Shown here piece by piece: positions 39,562 to 46,698 of a stretch of DNA of 48,919 bases. Under the pieces are notes generated by a model, which was given only the letters and a program-made list of their open reading frames with translations, searched no databases and was not told where the DNA came from. The DNA is from an uncultured Phascolarctobacterium sp. (lineage in GTDB: Bacteria > Bacillota > Negativicutes > Acidaminococcales > Acidaminococcaceae): assembly GCA_934234275.1 (NCBI GenBank), contig CAKQHU010000001.1, positions 1 through 48,919 of the forward strand, given 5' to 3'. The position numbers were made by a program, and so were the translations under genes. Every line of letters begins with the position of its first letter. Position 1 is the stretch's first letter.

Positions 39562-40144
39562 AAAAAATATTAGCAAGGTTGTGTATGGTGGAAAAACATT
39601 AATCGATTTAACCGCCGATACAGTAACAGCAGACAAGATTTTGAAAGGTGCAACCGCTCATGATAAGAGCGGCGCGCCGATTGTAGGCGCATGCACATAC
39701 AACGCTGATACATCTGATGCAACAGCGGCAGGCGCAGAGATTTTGAGCGGTAAAACAGCGTATGTTAACGGCGTAAAAATTACAGGTGAGATGCAAAACA
39801 ATGGCGCTGTAAGCGGTGAAATCAGCAAAAAAGCTGACGAATACACCGTGCCCATTGGTTATCATGACGGCGCAGGCAAGGTTAAAATCAGTGCAACTGA
39901 GCAAGCGAAAATTATCGCTACCAACATCAGGGCAGGAGTATCGATTTTGGGCGTTATCGGTACAATGTCCGGCGCCGAAGACGTCAAGGCGCAGGCTAAA
40001 AGCGTTATCCCTAAAACAACAGCGCAGACCATCCTGCCGGACAGCACACAGGGATTTAATTACCTGTCACAAGTAACCGTTAACGCAATCCCTTATAACG
40101 AATCAGACAATCCGCAGGGCGGATTGACTGTTACAATCGGCTAA
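39554..40144 (+). CDS. Modular tail fibre protein A
   Basis: A 196-residue protein. The N-terminal 40 residues (ISKVVYGGKTLIDLTADTVT, ADKILKGATAHD) recur in the next gene, which shows a duplicated attachment module. The middle (AYVNGVKITGEMQNNGAVSG, VPIGYHDGAGKVKI) is a repeat seen in tail fibre and baseplate proteins. It overlaps the upstream gene by 8 bp. Confidence 0.65.
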   Translation: MAEKNISKVVYGGKTLIDLTADTVTADKILKGATAHDKSGAPIVGACTYNADTSDATAAGAEILSGKTAYVNGVKITGEMQNNGAVSGEISKKADEYTVPIGYHDGAGKVKISATEQAKIIATNIRAGVSILGVIGTMSGAEDVKAQAKSVIPKTTAQTILPDSTQGFNYLSQVTVNAIPYNESDNPQGGLTVTIG

Positions 40145-40156
40145 GGAGCGTAGGAA

Positions 40157-40612
40157 ATGGCAGTAAATAAAATTATTTATGGCGGTCGCACGCTTGTTGA
40201 TTTGACAAGCGACACCGTCACTGCCAACGATTTGGCAGAGGGAATCACAGCGACGGCGGCTGACGGCAAAAAGGTTGTCGGAGTGATGCAAAAAGGCGAG
40301 ATAGCAAGCTATGACGAGATAGATAATGCCCTAGCCTTAGCAGGTACAGGCACGATACCTAGCGGCGGCGTTGTCAGCATTGCACAGGGCGGCACAGGCG
40401 CAACCACGGCGGCACAGGCAAGAGCTAACCTCGGAGCTGTTGCCGCAAGTGATTTAGCAAGCGTTGCTAAGAGCGGTAATTATAATGACCTGCAAAACAA
40501 GCCTACAATACCGTCAACAGCTAACACAAAGCTGACAGGTAGCACAACGGCGGAAACGCTTACTGTCACGGGTACGCTCAACATTCCCGGCGGCAAGATA
40601 TGGATAGGGTGA
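40157..40612 (+). CDS. Modular tail fibre protein B
   Basis: A 151-residue protein. Residues 1-40 are paralogous to the previous gene's N-terminus (NKIIYGGRTLVDLTSDTVTA). Then come the classical fibre motifs GGTGATTAAQARANLGA and SGNYNDLQNKPTIP; the latter recurs twice in the fibre gene at 41278. It is therefore a piece of a modular fibre set. Confidence 0.7.
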   Translation: MAVNKIIYGGRTLVDLTSDTVTANDLAEGITATAADGKKVVGVMQKGEIASYDEIDNALALAGTGTIPSGGVVSIAQGGTGATTAAQARANLGAVAASDLASVAKSGNYNDLQNKPTIPSTANTKLTGSTTAETLTVTGTLNIPGGKIWIG

Positions 40613-40616
40613 CAAC

Positions 40617-41276
40617 ATGGCTAAATTATATATCCAAAAAACAGGCGGCACGGCGGTAGGGTGCAACATATATAGCACAGCCGCCGAAGCAGGTGGCAAG
40701 GCGTTAAGAGTAGGCAGTGGCTATGTCGCTTTGAAAGACGTCACTGACGCAAACGCTACAGCAGGACGTGTCAGCATAAACGGCGTGACGTATGCAATCG
40801 CTACACAGCACACAGCGGCTGTCAGCGTGCCGTACACCGAAAAATATTGGACTGATGCTGGCGATTATATGTTTACTGTCCCTAGCGGCGTATCTCGTAT
40901 GCGTGTCGCTGTATGTGGCGGTGGAGCTGGTAAAGGTGGCTTAGGCGGCAACGGCAAAGACGGCGGCAATACGTCAGCGTTCGGCGTTACTGCAACAGGT
41001 GGTTATGGAGCTGGCGTGGCATGGAGCAAAGGTGACGGCGGCACTCCTAATGGTAATGCGTCTAAAGGCAACAGCATAACAGACGGCTTTTTAATGTCAT
41101 TTGACATAAACAAGGGTACATACGGCAGAGGTGGACAATATGGCGGCTCTGGCGGCTATGACTCGCAGTATGTCAGCGTTACCGCTGGGCAAAGCTATGC
41201 TATAACTGTAGGCGGTGCTGGCGGTACAAACGGTACAGGCGGGTTTGTTCTGATAGCCTACGGAGGTGATATTTGA
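40617..41276 (+). CDS. Gly-rich tail tip protein 2
   Basis: A 219-residue protein. After a beta-rich N-terminal half, residues about 98-215 are Gly-rich (GGGAGKGGLGGNGKDGGN, TYGRGGQYGGSGGY, GGAGGTNGTGGF) with aromatic residues between. The style matches the Gly-rich fibre at 37312. Probably a receptor-binding or tip subunit. The MAKLYIQKTGG start is typical of short tip proteins. Confidence 0.6.
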   Translation: MAKLYIQKTGGTAVGCNIYSTAAEAGGKALRVGSGYVALKDVTDANATAGRVSINGVTYAIATQHTAAVSVPYTEKYWTDAGDYMFTVPSGVSRMRVAVCGGGAGKGGLGGNGKDGGNTSAFGVTATGGYGAGVAWSKGDGGTPNGNASKGNSITDGFLMSFDINKGTYGRGGQYGGSGGYDSQYVSVTAGQSYAITVGGAGGTNGTGGFVLIAYGGDI

Positions 41277-41277
41277 T

Positions 41278-42201
41278 ATGGCTAAATTGGTAGATTTGGA
41301 CGGCCTTGCTTATTTTTATAGCAAGGTCAAAGCTATGCTTGCTGAAAAACTGGGCAAAAATGACACGGCGGCAAATGCTGCCAAGGTAAACGGACTGACC
41401 GTGGAAACAGCCGTACCTAAAAATGCTAAATTTACAGATACGGTTTACACGCATCCTAGCTCGCATCCCGCGAGTATGATTACCGGACTAGCTACCATAG
41501 CTACCAGCGGTAGCTATAACGATTTATTAGATAAGCCGACGATGCCCGAAGCGATTATTGTAGACGATACTTTATCAAGCACAAGCACAAATGCTATTCA
41601 GAATAAAGCAGTAGCGACAAAATTCGATGAATTCGGCACAGCATGGGGACAAGCTCTTGCAGCCAAAGCAGACACGGCAGACCTTGCAACAGTCGCTACA
41701 AGTGGAAGTTATAACGATTTGACCAATAAACCTACTGTTGTGAAATCGGTAAATAATGTTACGCCCGATTCAAATGGTAATGTTAATATCTCTACTTCTA
41801 GTGGTGGTGGAGTAAGCACGTCTACACAGAATACATGGACGGCTCAGCAGTCGTTTAATTTAGCCTTGTTGGGTGTAGAAAAATATACAACTGCTTACAC
41901 TAATGGAAATTCTGTAAAACCTTCTAGCGTTACTGCTGTGTATAATGCAACAGGTAGTTTTACTTTAGACTTAGCAAACTTCTCATTTCTATTAAGCATA
42001 GGACAATCATTAGTCTTTACTGCATATATAAAATCTAATGCTGACTATCCTCTGACTATTACTAATGCAGGAACGCTTAAATACCTTGGTAGTGCTAGTG
42101 ATGTTGCTATTACGAGTGCGGGTTTATTACTTAATATCTTTATAACATTAGATAATAGCGGTAACAAAACAAGCATCGTACAGGCATCCAAGTTGTCCTA
42201 G
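41278..42201 (+). CDS. Tail fibre protein
   Basis: A 307-residue fibre. The N-terminal MAKLVDLDGLAYFYSKVKAM is the coiled-coil attachment segment common to siphovirus fibres. Two SGSYNDLxxKPT repeats (about 75 and 145) and NNVTPDSNGNVNIST are collagen-free shaft motifs, and the last 100 residues form a beta-rich tip. ATG 41278 follows GGAGGTGATATTTG. It overlaps no neighbour. Confidence 0.78.
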   Translation: MAKLVDLDGLAYFYSKVKAMLAEKLGKNDTAANAAKVNGLTVETAVPKNAKFTDTVYTHPSSHPASMITGLATIATSGSYNDLLDKPTMPEAIIVDDTLSSTSTNAIQNKAVATKFDEFGTAWGQALAAKADTADLATVATSGSYNDLTNKPTVVKSVNNVTPDSNGNVNISTSSGGGVSTSTQNTWTAQQSFNLALLGVEKYTTAYTNGNSVKPSSVTAVYNATGSFTLDLANFSFLLSIGQSLVFTAYIKSNADYPLTITNAGTLKYLGSASDVAITSAGLLLNIFITLDNSGNKTSIVQASKLS

Positions 42202-42211
42202 AGGTGATATT

Positions 42212-42646
42212 ATGGGACTTAATCGTATGTTTATGGGCAAGAAGGCTGAAAGTGGCAGTGTGCAAGAGAATGTATTCATTATGACTATGGGAACTAAAAG
42301 TGGTCAGTATGGATATAATAACAATAGTGGTTACTATGGTGAAGTTACAGGGGATGTTACGCATGACGGCAGAGCCGTTACTCTTGTTATACTCTCTTAT
42401 TATGGTGGATGGCTTGATGTAGCCTTTAAGGAAGAAGGTGTGACGAGTGGCAGTCGCAATATCAGCCTTAACATTACTCCTATGGAAACAGGTGTAACGG
42501 TTAATTTGGCAGTAGGCAAAATATCGTGGCAAGGTACTGCAACAGGCTTTTACACCTATGTTCAGAAAGTGCCGTCAAATATATCAAGCATGTTTACTGC
42601 CGCCAACGTCGGTAAGAAATTTAAAGTCGAAATTGTGTTTAACTAA
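42212..42646 (+). CDS. Fibre tip or small structural protein, unknown
   Basis: A 144-residue Gly/Tyr/Ser-rich beta protein (GTKSGQYGYNNNSGYYGEVT) following the fibre gene with a good GAGGTGAT site. No family recognised. Its place and composition suggest a tip domain or adhesin. Confidence 0.55.
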   Translation: MGLNRMFMGKKAESGSVQENVFIMTMGTKSGQYGYNNNSGYYGEVTGDVTHDGRAVTLVILSYYGGWLDVAFKEEGVTSGSRNISLNITPMETGVTVNLAVGKISWQGTATGFYTYVQKVPSNISSMFTAANVGKKFKVEIVFN

Positions 42647-42658
42647 GGCGGTGATTTG

Positions 42659-43156
42659 ATGCAAACAACTTACACATATAAAGAGCAGACCTATTCCAAT
42701 TTATACGAGCTTTCGGAAGCACTAGGCAAGGACGGCGTTTTTATCCCTCTGTCGATTTCTGACGAAGCCTTAGCAGAATTAGGCGTAACCGTTACGCACG
42801 AGGAAGAGCCGTTGGAAAACATAAAACAACGCAAAATCTTGATGTTAAAGCGCCAGCGTGACGTTGCAGAGGTTGAACCAATCGAATACAGCGGACATAG
42901 CTTTGACTATGACGATAAAGCGAGAGATAGAATTAATGCAGCTATCATTGCCTTATCATTACAAGGCGAGGGAGCAAGCATTGATTGGACAACAGCAGAT
43001 AATGCTGATGTTAAGGTTACTGCTAACGACCTGCGTATGATTATCGCTGCTGTTGCCGTGCGTAGTAATGCCTTACATGTAAAATACCGCACCCTTAAAC
43101 AGCAAGTGCAGGAGTGTAAGACGATGGAAGAGCTGGAAGCTATAAAGTGGGAGTAG
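42659..43156 (+). CDS. DUF4376-like tail protein 2
   Basis: A 165-residue protein. After a short N-terminal part (TYTYKEQTYSNLYELSEALG) comes a helical region with the DUF4376 pattern: IKQRKILMLKRQRDVAEVEP, FDYDDKARDRINAAIIALSL, and WTTADNADVKVTANDLRMI. Such proteins are fibre-assembly or tip proteins at the end of tail modules. The start at 42659 follows GGCGGTGAT. Confidence 0.65.
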   Translation: MQTTYTYKEQTYSNLYELSEALGKDGVFIPLSISDEALAELGVTVTHEEEPLENIKQRKILMLKRQRDVAEVEPIEYSGHSFDYDDKARDRINAAIIALSLQGEGASIDWTTADNADVKVTANDLRMIIAAVAVRSNALHVKYRTLKQQVQECKTMEELEAIKWE

Positions 43157-43160
43157 TATA

Positions 43161-43460
43161 ATGACATTACAAGAGCTAGGAATAATTAGCGGATTGATGG
43201 CGTTTTTCTTGACGTGGATAATCGTGCCGCTAGTAAAAAGCAATACGCCTGCGCAAGAGCAGATGCGGTCGATGCAGGTCAGCGTTGACAAGTTGGCAGG
43301 GGCGGTTGAAAAGCTGTGTCAAGAGGTAGCCGAGAACAACGAAGAGCTTGCCGGAAACAAAGAGCAGCTGCATACTTTGTTTGTGAATACTGATAAATTA
43401 GAAAGACGCATGGACAATTTGGAAGCAAGATGCGTCAATTGCCCTGCGAGGAATAAGTGA
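43161..43460 (+). CDS. XhlA-like membrane-anchored lysis accessory protein
   Basis: A 99-residue protein with one N-terminal transmembrane helix (GLMAFFLTWIIVPLV) and a coiled coil (KLAGAVEKLCQEVAENNEEL) ending in CVNCPARNK. This is inverse in topology to hemolysin XhlA but fits lysis-cassette accessory proteins that sit before the holin. Confidence 0.55.
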   Translation: MTLQELGIISGLMAFFLTWIIVPLVKSNTPAQEQMRSMQVSVDKLAGAVEKLCQEVAENNEELAGNKEQLHTLFVNTDKLERRMDNLEARCVNCPARNK

Positions 43461-43474
43461 AGGGAGTGAAAGCA

Positions 43475-43714
43475 GTGAGAAAACTGATTAATATGTTCAA
43501 GAAGGATGACACAGCCTTGTCTATAGGCCGTGTCTGCGCTGTAGGAGCGTTTTTGGCGTTCATAGGTATTAGCGTATACCTTGCAGTAATCGGGCGCACC
43601 TGGGGCAACTATGAGGCCTTCAGCGTGGGTTGTATCGGATACATCATTGCGCAACTTGGCAACAAATATGTCGAGATGCGCGGAGTGAAGATTGGAGAAA
43701 AAGAGAATGGCTAA
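43475..43714 (+). CDS. Holin
   Basis: A 79-residue protein with two transmembrane segments (VCAVGAFLAFIGISVYLAVI and FSVGCIGYIIAQL) and a charged C-terminus, the usual holin form. I place the start at GTG 43475 because AAGGGAGTG lies just before it. It overlaps the amidase gene by 8 bp. It should form membrane lesions that release or activate the endolysin. Confidence 0.75.
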   Translation: MRKLINMFKKDDTALSIGRVCAVGAFLAFIGISVYLAVIGRTWGNYEAFSVGCIGYIIAQLGNKYVEMRGVKIGEKENG

Positions 43715-44255
43715 AGTGTTTATCAATCCTGGGCACTGCCCTGATGTGGATAGCGGTGCAGTGAATTATTCGTATGGAGTTACCGAAGCTGCCATTGTTA
43801 AAGAGGTGGGCGACATGGTAGCAGATTATTTACGCAAAGCAGGTTGTGAAGTTGAGCTTTTGCAGTCCGATAATTTGGCTGGAGAAAATCCAAACTATCC
43901 TAACGTATGCGCATCAGCCAACAACTGGCCTGCAGATGTGTTCGTAAGTCTGCATTGCAATGCTGCAGCGTCGGAGCAGGCCAACGGAACAGAGTGCTTT
44001 GTGTTTAGCCATTGGAGCAAGTCGGACAGATTGGCAGCGTGTATCCAATCTCAAATTGTGCACTCCTTAGGAACGTCCGACAGAGGCGTAAAGGTTGGCC
44101 CGAGGCTGATTGTGTTGCGAAATACTACAATGCCTGCGGTTTTGGTAGAGCTTGCCTTCATCAGCAATGACGCAGACTGCGAAAAACTCATTGACCAAAA
44201 AAGAGATTTTGCAGCGGCTGTTGCAAGAGGCGTCACCGATTTCTTGACGGAGTAA
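43707..44255 (+). CDS. Endolysin: N-acetylmuramoyl-L-alanine amidase (Amidase_3)
   Basis: A 182-residue zinc amidase. The motifs NPGHCPDVDSGAV (first His), EAAIVKEVGDMVADYLR (Glu), VSLHCNAA (second His), and MPAVLVELAFISND (catalytic Glu) are all in place. There is no cell-wall binding domain. It cuts the amide bond between muramic acid and the peptide stem in peptidoglycan. ATG 43707 follows GGAGAAAAAGAGA. Confidence 0.93.
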   Translation: MAKVFINPGHCPDVDSGAVNYSYGVTEAAIVKEVGDMVADYLRKAGCEVELLQSDNLAGENPNYPNVCASANNWPADVFVSLHCNAAASEQANGTECFVFSHWSKSDRLAACIQSQIVHSLGTSDRGVKVGPRLIVLRNTTMPAVLVELAFISNDADCEKLIDQKRDFAAAVARGVTDFLTE

Positions 44256-44325
44256 AGGCAAGCCTAATCGCAAACTTGTTTTTGCAACAATGCTTGATTT
44301 TGGCTTGAAAAAAATCACAAAAACG

Positions 44326-44360
44326 GTCTCAGTGGACACCCTGCTCACTGAGACTTTTTC
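44326..44360 (+). terminator. Late operon terminator
   Basis: GTCTCAGTG (44326-44334) pairs perfectly with CACTGAGAC (44346-44354), followed by TTTTT. It separates the lysis cassette from the right-end accessory gene. Confidence 0.9.
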
Positions 44361-44477
44361 TGTTTTAGGTGTAATTGTTCATGGAGCACGTATGTAGTGC
44401 CTACCGCCTGCCTACGTGGCTCTAAAGCGGAATTATAGGCCTATAGAAAAAGCGTTAAACTATTGGGAGAATTTAGC

Positions 44478-45002
44478 ATGAATAATATAAACAGCAAAAA
44501 AATAATAATCCTTGTAATCATAGTAGCTATAGGGTTCTTAGCGGTTATCCACAGGCACTGCAAACAGCAGAATAGCGATATTATTAAAATTAAAACGGGG
44601 CAAAAAGTAGAGGATAGCGTACAACTTTCAGAGGGACAAAAAAAGTCCATAGCAAAGCAGGTTGAAAAAGTCCACTATGATAAGACAATTTCGACAAGCA
44701 TGGGAAACGTGGATAAAGTCGCAGAAAGTGAACGCTCTTTCAGAAAAGCGGATAAGGCGGTTATAGTTGGAGATATGAGCAAGCCAGCAGGCACGCCCGT
44801 AGAGCTGAAGCAGTACAATATTTACGCCGCCCCGAAGGTGCTGCGCACTGTTGGTGTAAAGGTTGGCCGTGATAAAAAAGCAGAAGGCGTATCGCTGGAA
44901 GTGAAAAAGAGAGTAAGCCAAAAGGGGAAATATATCGGAGTGCGTGTGGACTATGATTGGACAGAAAAACAGCCTGCAGTGTGGGCAACGTATTCATGGT
45001 AA
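44478..45002 (+). CDS. Membrane-anchored accessory protein, possible lysogenic conversion gene
   Basis: A 174-residue protein with an N-terminal transmembrane helix (KKIIILVIIVAIGFLAVIH) and an external, basic, beta-rich part (GTPVELKQYNIYAAPKVLRT, KYIGVRVDYDWTEKQPAVWA). It sits outside the late operon between its terminator and attR, the standard site of moron genes. ATG 44478 follows GGGAGA. No family recognised. Upstream (44384-44422) there is a hairpin with GAGC/GCTC and ACGTA/TACGT arms but no clear promoter. Confidence 0.6.
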   Translation: MNNINSKKIIILVIIVAIGFLAVIHRHCKQQNSDIIKIKTGQKVEDSVQLSEGQKKSIAKQVEKVHYDKTISTSMGNVDKVAESERSFRKADKAVIVGDMSKPAGTPVELKQYNIYAAPKVLRTVGVKVGRDKKAEGVSLEVKKRVSQKGKYIGVRVDYDWTEKQPAVWATYSW

Positions 45003-45009
45003 AAGAAAA

Positions 45010-45029
45010 GCGGCCTGGTTAGAGGCCGC
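45010..45029. terminator. Hairpin after the accessory gene
   Basis: GCGGCCT/AGGCCGC with a 6-base loop. The T-rich tail exists on the - strand only, so it would mainly stop leftward transcription entering from attR. Confidence 0.45.
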
Positions 45030-45044
45030 AGGGTAGAAAATCTC

Positions 45045-45061
45045 GGGAACAAAGCGGGAAC
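45045..45061. repeat. Right-arm paired GGGAAC repeats
   Basis: GGGAAC at 45045-45050 and 45056-45061, again 11 bp apart and same orientation as the left pair. This fits arm-type integrase sites on the other side of attP. Confidence 0.5.
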
Positions 45062-45181
45062 AGATACTTGTTTTTTAGGGTATATTATGGGATGTTTCGG
45101 CAAGCCTATATAATAGGAAGATTTCCGCTAGTATTGGCAGGATAAGGCCTTGCGAACAGGTGACGAAATATGCGATTACAC

Positions 45182-45229
45182 ATTCGTAATCAGTAGGTCG
45201 CAGGTTCAAATCCCGTCAGTAGCTCCATT
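45182..45229 (+). other. attR core (48 bp)
   Basis: Identical to 8142-8189. It consists of the 3' part of tRNA-Thr without the 5' half, so it does not make a tRNA by itself. Confidence 0.95.
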
Positions 45230-45238
45230 AAAAAATCA

Positions 45239-45273
45239 AGCACCCATGCGGGTTTCGCGTGGGTGCTGTTTTT
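45239..45273 (+). terminator. Original host terminator of tRNA-Thr
   Basis: A 12-bp stem (45239-45250 with 45256-45267, one G-T pair), 5-base loop and T run. It lies 9 bases beyond attR and became separated from its tRNA by the insertion. Confidence 0.85.
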
Positions 45274-45296
45274 ATGTAAAGCCAGTACCGCAAGCA

Positions 45297-45373
45297 GCAA
45301 AAAAGGCCCTGCTTGGGCAGAGTCAACACGGCTACGATTGCCGCTAGAACTGCTCAAGCAGAGCCTTAATCTT
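45297..45373 (-). ncRNA. Candidate host small RNA (leftward)
   Basis: A - strand unit with a near-consensus promoter (45380-45408) and a strong folded body. The arms 45303-45320 and 45350-45367 pair over about 18 bp with two non-pairs, an inner CGGC/GCCG hairpin lies at the top, and a T run (- strand) follows the long stem. The transcript would be about 75 nt and nearly all structure, with no ORF. It is not a family I can name. Confidence 0.55.
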
Positions 45374-45379
45374 GAGAAA

Positions 45380-45408
45380 AGTATAACACATGAATTGCCG
45401 AAAAGCAA
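45380..45408 (-). promoter_or_regulatory. Promoter of the leftward small RNA
   Basis: On the - strand TTGCTT (45408-45403), 17-bp spacer, TATACT (45385-45380). Confidence 0.6.
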
Positions 45409-45484
45409 TTCTAAGTTATCCGCTTGCTCCGGACTGTGTGCCGAAGTTTCTTCTTATGGAATAATCAAAAACAAAATAAAAATA

Positions 45485-45514
45485 TTAGCAAAAATATGCT
45501 GAATATGCTATAAT
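45485..45514 (+). promoter_or_regulatory. Promoter with extended -10 in the intergenic region
   Basis: TTAGCA (45485-45490), 18-bp spacer and TATAAT (45509-45514), preceded by TGC. Confidence 0.5.
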
Positions 45515-45520
45515 GATTTT

Positions 45521-45627
45521 GGTAAATGTCATAACATTTTCCATGAACATTCCACCTTAATGTTTTTTGTTTAACGTTTACCACCTTTTTTCAGCAAAAA
45601 CCCCACGGCGAAAGCTGTGGGGTTTTT
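45521..45627 (+). ncRNA. Candidate host small RNA (rightward)
   Basis: Between the promoter above and the terminator at 45596 lies a region of about 107 nt without an ORF. GGTAAATGT (from 45521) can pair with ACGTTTACC near 45573-45582, and AACATT with AATGTT inside, to make a closed fold before the terminator hairpin. Function unknown. The evidence is promoter, fold and terminator only. Confidence 0.4.
45596..45627. terminator. Bidirectional terminator
   Basis: AAAAACCCCAC (45596-45606) pairs with GTGGGGTTTTT (45617-45627), with an inner GGC/GCT and a GAAA loop. A and T runs on both sides let it end the leftward gene at 45640 as well as rightward transcripts. Confidence 0.9.
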
Positions 45628-45639
45628 GTGTCGTGCGGG

Positions 45640-46020
45640 TTAATCTCTGGGGTTTTCTTTCTCCCATTTTTGCACAGCATCCTTGAACGCAATTACGCTG
45701 ATGGTTTTTCCCACGCGTTCAGCTTCGCGGAAGCCTTTGCCACGTCCGCCGTACAGATTGATGACTTCATACAGCGCCTCGGTAATAGGGTCTGTAGTTC
45801 CTGCTATAAGCTCGTGCACTCTTTGTTCTCTCTTTGCCTCAAGCATTTCAGCTTGGGATTTTTTACCTCCGCGCAATTCAGCAATAAAATTCTTTACTGC
45901 GATGCGTTCGGTTTCGGTCAGTTTAAAGGAAGTTACTCTTGCTCCTTCGGGGAGCTCTCTTTTACGGCCTGCACCCTCTCTGGCACCGCCGGCTTTGATA
46001 GAATTTTTTACATTTTCCAT
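45640..46020 (-). CDS. Small basic protein with GGAREGAGRK motif, unknown
   Basis: A 126-residue protein. The N-terminus KAGGAREGAGRKRELP is a motif seen at the start of many small basic phage or mobile-element proteins. Then comes a helix-rich part (SFKLTETERIAVKNFIAELR) that may be DNA-binding. It has a strong - strand promoter (46101-46073), AAGGAGG before the ATG, and the bidirectional terminator after it. Repeats TTATCGTATSA near the promoter suggest autoregulation. It might be a remnant of another element. I do not know its function. Confidence 0.65.
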   Translation of the reverse strand: MENVKNSIKAGGAREGAGRKRELPEGARVTSFKLTETERIAVKNFIAELRGGKKSQAEMLEAKREQRVHELIAGTTDPITEALYEVINLYGGRGKGFREAERVGKTISVIAFKDAVQKWEKENPRD

Positions 46021-46072
46021 AATTAATACCTCCTTATCGTATCATTGATATCGAATTGGAATTTCTGAAATT

Positions 46073-46101
46073 ATAATACCATATATATAGGAAAGTGTCA
46101 A
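46073..46101 (-). promoter_or_regulatory. Promoter of the small basic protein gene
   Basis: - strand TTGACA (46101-46096), 17-bp spacer, TATTAT (46078-46073). TTATCGTATCA (46034-46044) and TTATCGTATGA (46130-46140) lie on either side. Confidence 0.7.
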
Positions 46102-46204
46102 CTATAAAATTGAAAAATATGATAAGATATTATCGTATGAGGCGAGTGATATTTTTGAAATACCAATTTAAAGTCGTACTATCACAGCAAGAGTCAGTCT
46201 GCAA

Positions 46205-46233
46205 TAAAAAAGCCGTTGGTCAAACCAACGGCT
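46205..46233 (-). terminator. Terminator of tRNA-Ala
   Basis: AGCCGTTGG/CCAACGGCT (46211-46219, 46225-46233) with a 5-base loop. The - strand T run is at 46210-46205, eleven bases beyond the CCA end. Confidence 0.9.
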
Positions 46234-46243
46234 TAGTAAATTC

Positions 46244-46319
<76 letters not shown>

Positions 46320-46332
46320 ATATTATATATCT

Positions 46333-46361
46333 ATCTTACAAAAGAGAGAGGTGTTTGTCAA
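46333..46361 (-). promoter_or_regulatory. Promoter of tRNA-Ala
   Basis: - strand consensus TTGACA (46361-46356), 17-bp spacer, TAAGAT (46338-46333), ending 14 bases before the tRNA. Confidence 0.8.
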
Positions 46362-46580
46362 GTAAGCAAAAACATTATAAATACGCAAAGTAACGTATGA
46401 GCAGAAATATTTCATACAGTATAAAACAGATGCACTTTTAAAATTACTATATAATTTAATTTCCTGCTTGATGCTATTATATAAAATAAAAGCCGAGAAT
46501 CTGCGGGGAGGCAACAGTTGCTCAGAAAAATATATTGTGCATAATTTATTTCGCAAGCTTAATGATAGTCCGGGCGGAAT

Positions 46581-46602
46581 TTTAGTCAAAAATTTGACTA
46601 AA
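46581..46602. promoter_or_regulatory. Perfect palindrome over the M23 peptidase promoter
   Basis: Arms TTTAGTCAAA and TTTGACTAAA (10 bp each, AA centre). The right arm contains the -35 hexamer. This is an operator-like site; the protein is unknown. The sequence between 46362 and 46580 is AT-rich, and I see no gene in it. Confidence 0.6.
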
Positions 46603-46622
46603 TGCGTGAAAAGTATTAAAAT
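46594..46622 (+). promoter_or_regulatory. Promoter of the M23 peptidase gene
   Basis: TTGACT (46594-46599), 17-bp spacer, TAAAAT (46617-46622); start codon at 46699. Confidence 0.6.
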
Positions 46623-46698
46623 ATAAACGTTGTATTAGCTTCGTAAAAAATAAAAGCATAGCATTTTAATAGATATTAAAAATAAAAGGAGTATCAGG

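Noticed and set aside
37312..42646. Diversity-generating retroelement in the fibre region
   Set aside because: No reverse transcriptase, accessory protein or template/variable repeat pair is visible; the repeats are ordinary fibre modules.
45182..45229. Second tRNA-Thr at the right end
   Set aside because: Only the 3' part from the anticodon stem on is present; there is no 5' acceptor strand or D-arm. It is the att repeat.
45150..45347. Open frame across attR and the host terminator
   Set aside because: It runs through the tRNA fragment and a terminator hairpin, has no ribosome binding site, and its peptide is implausible.
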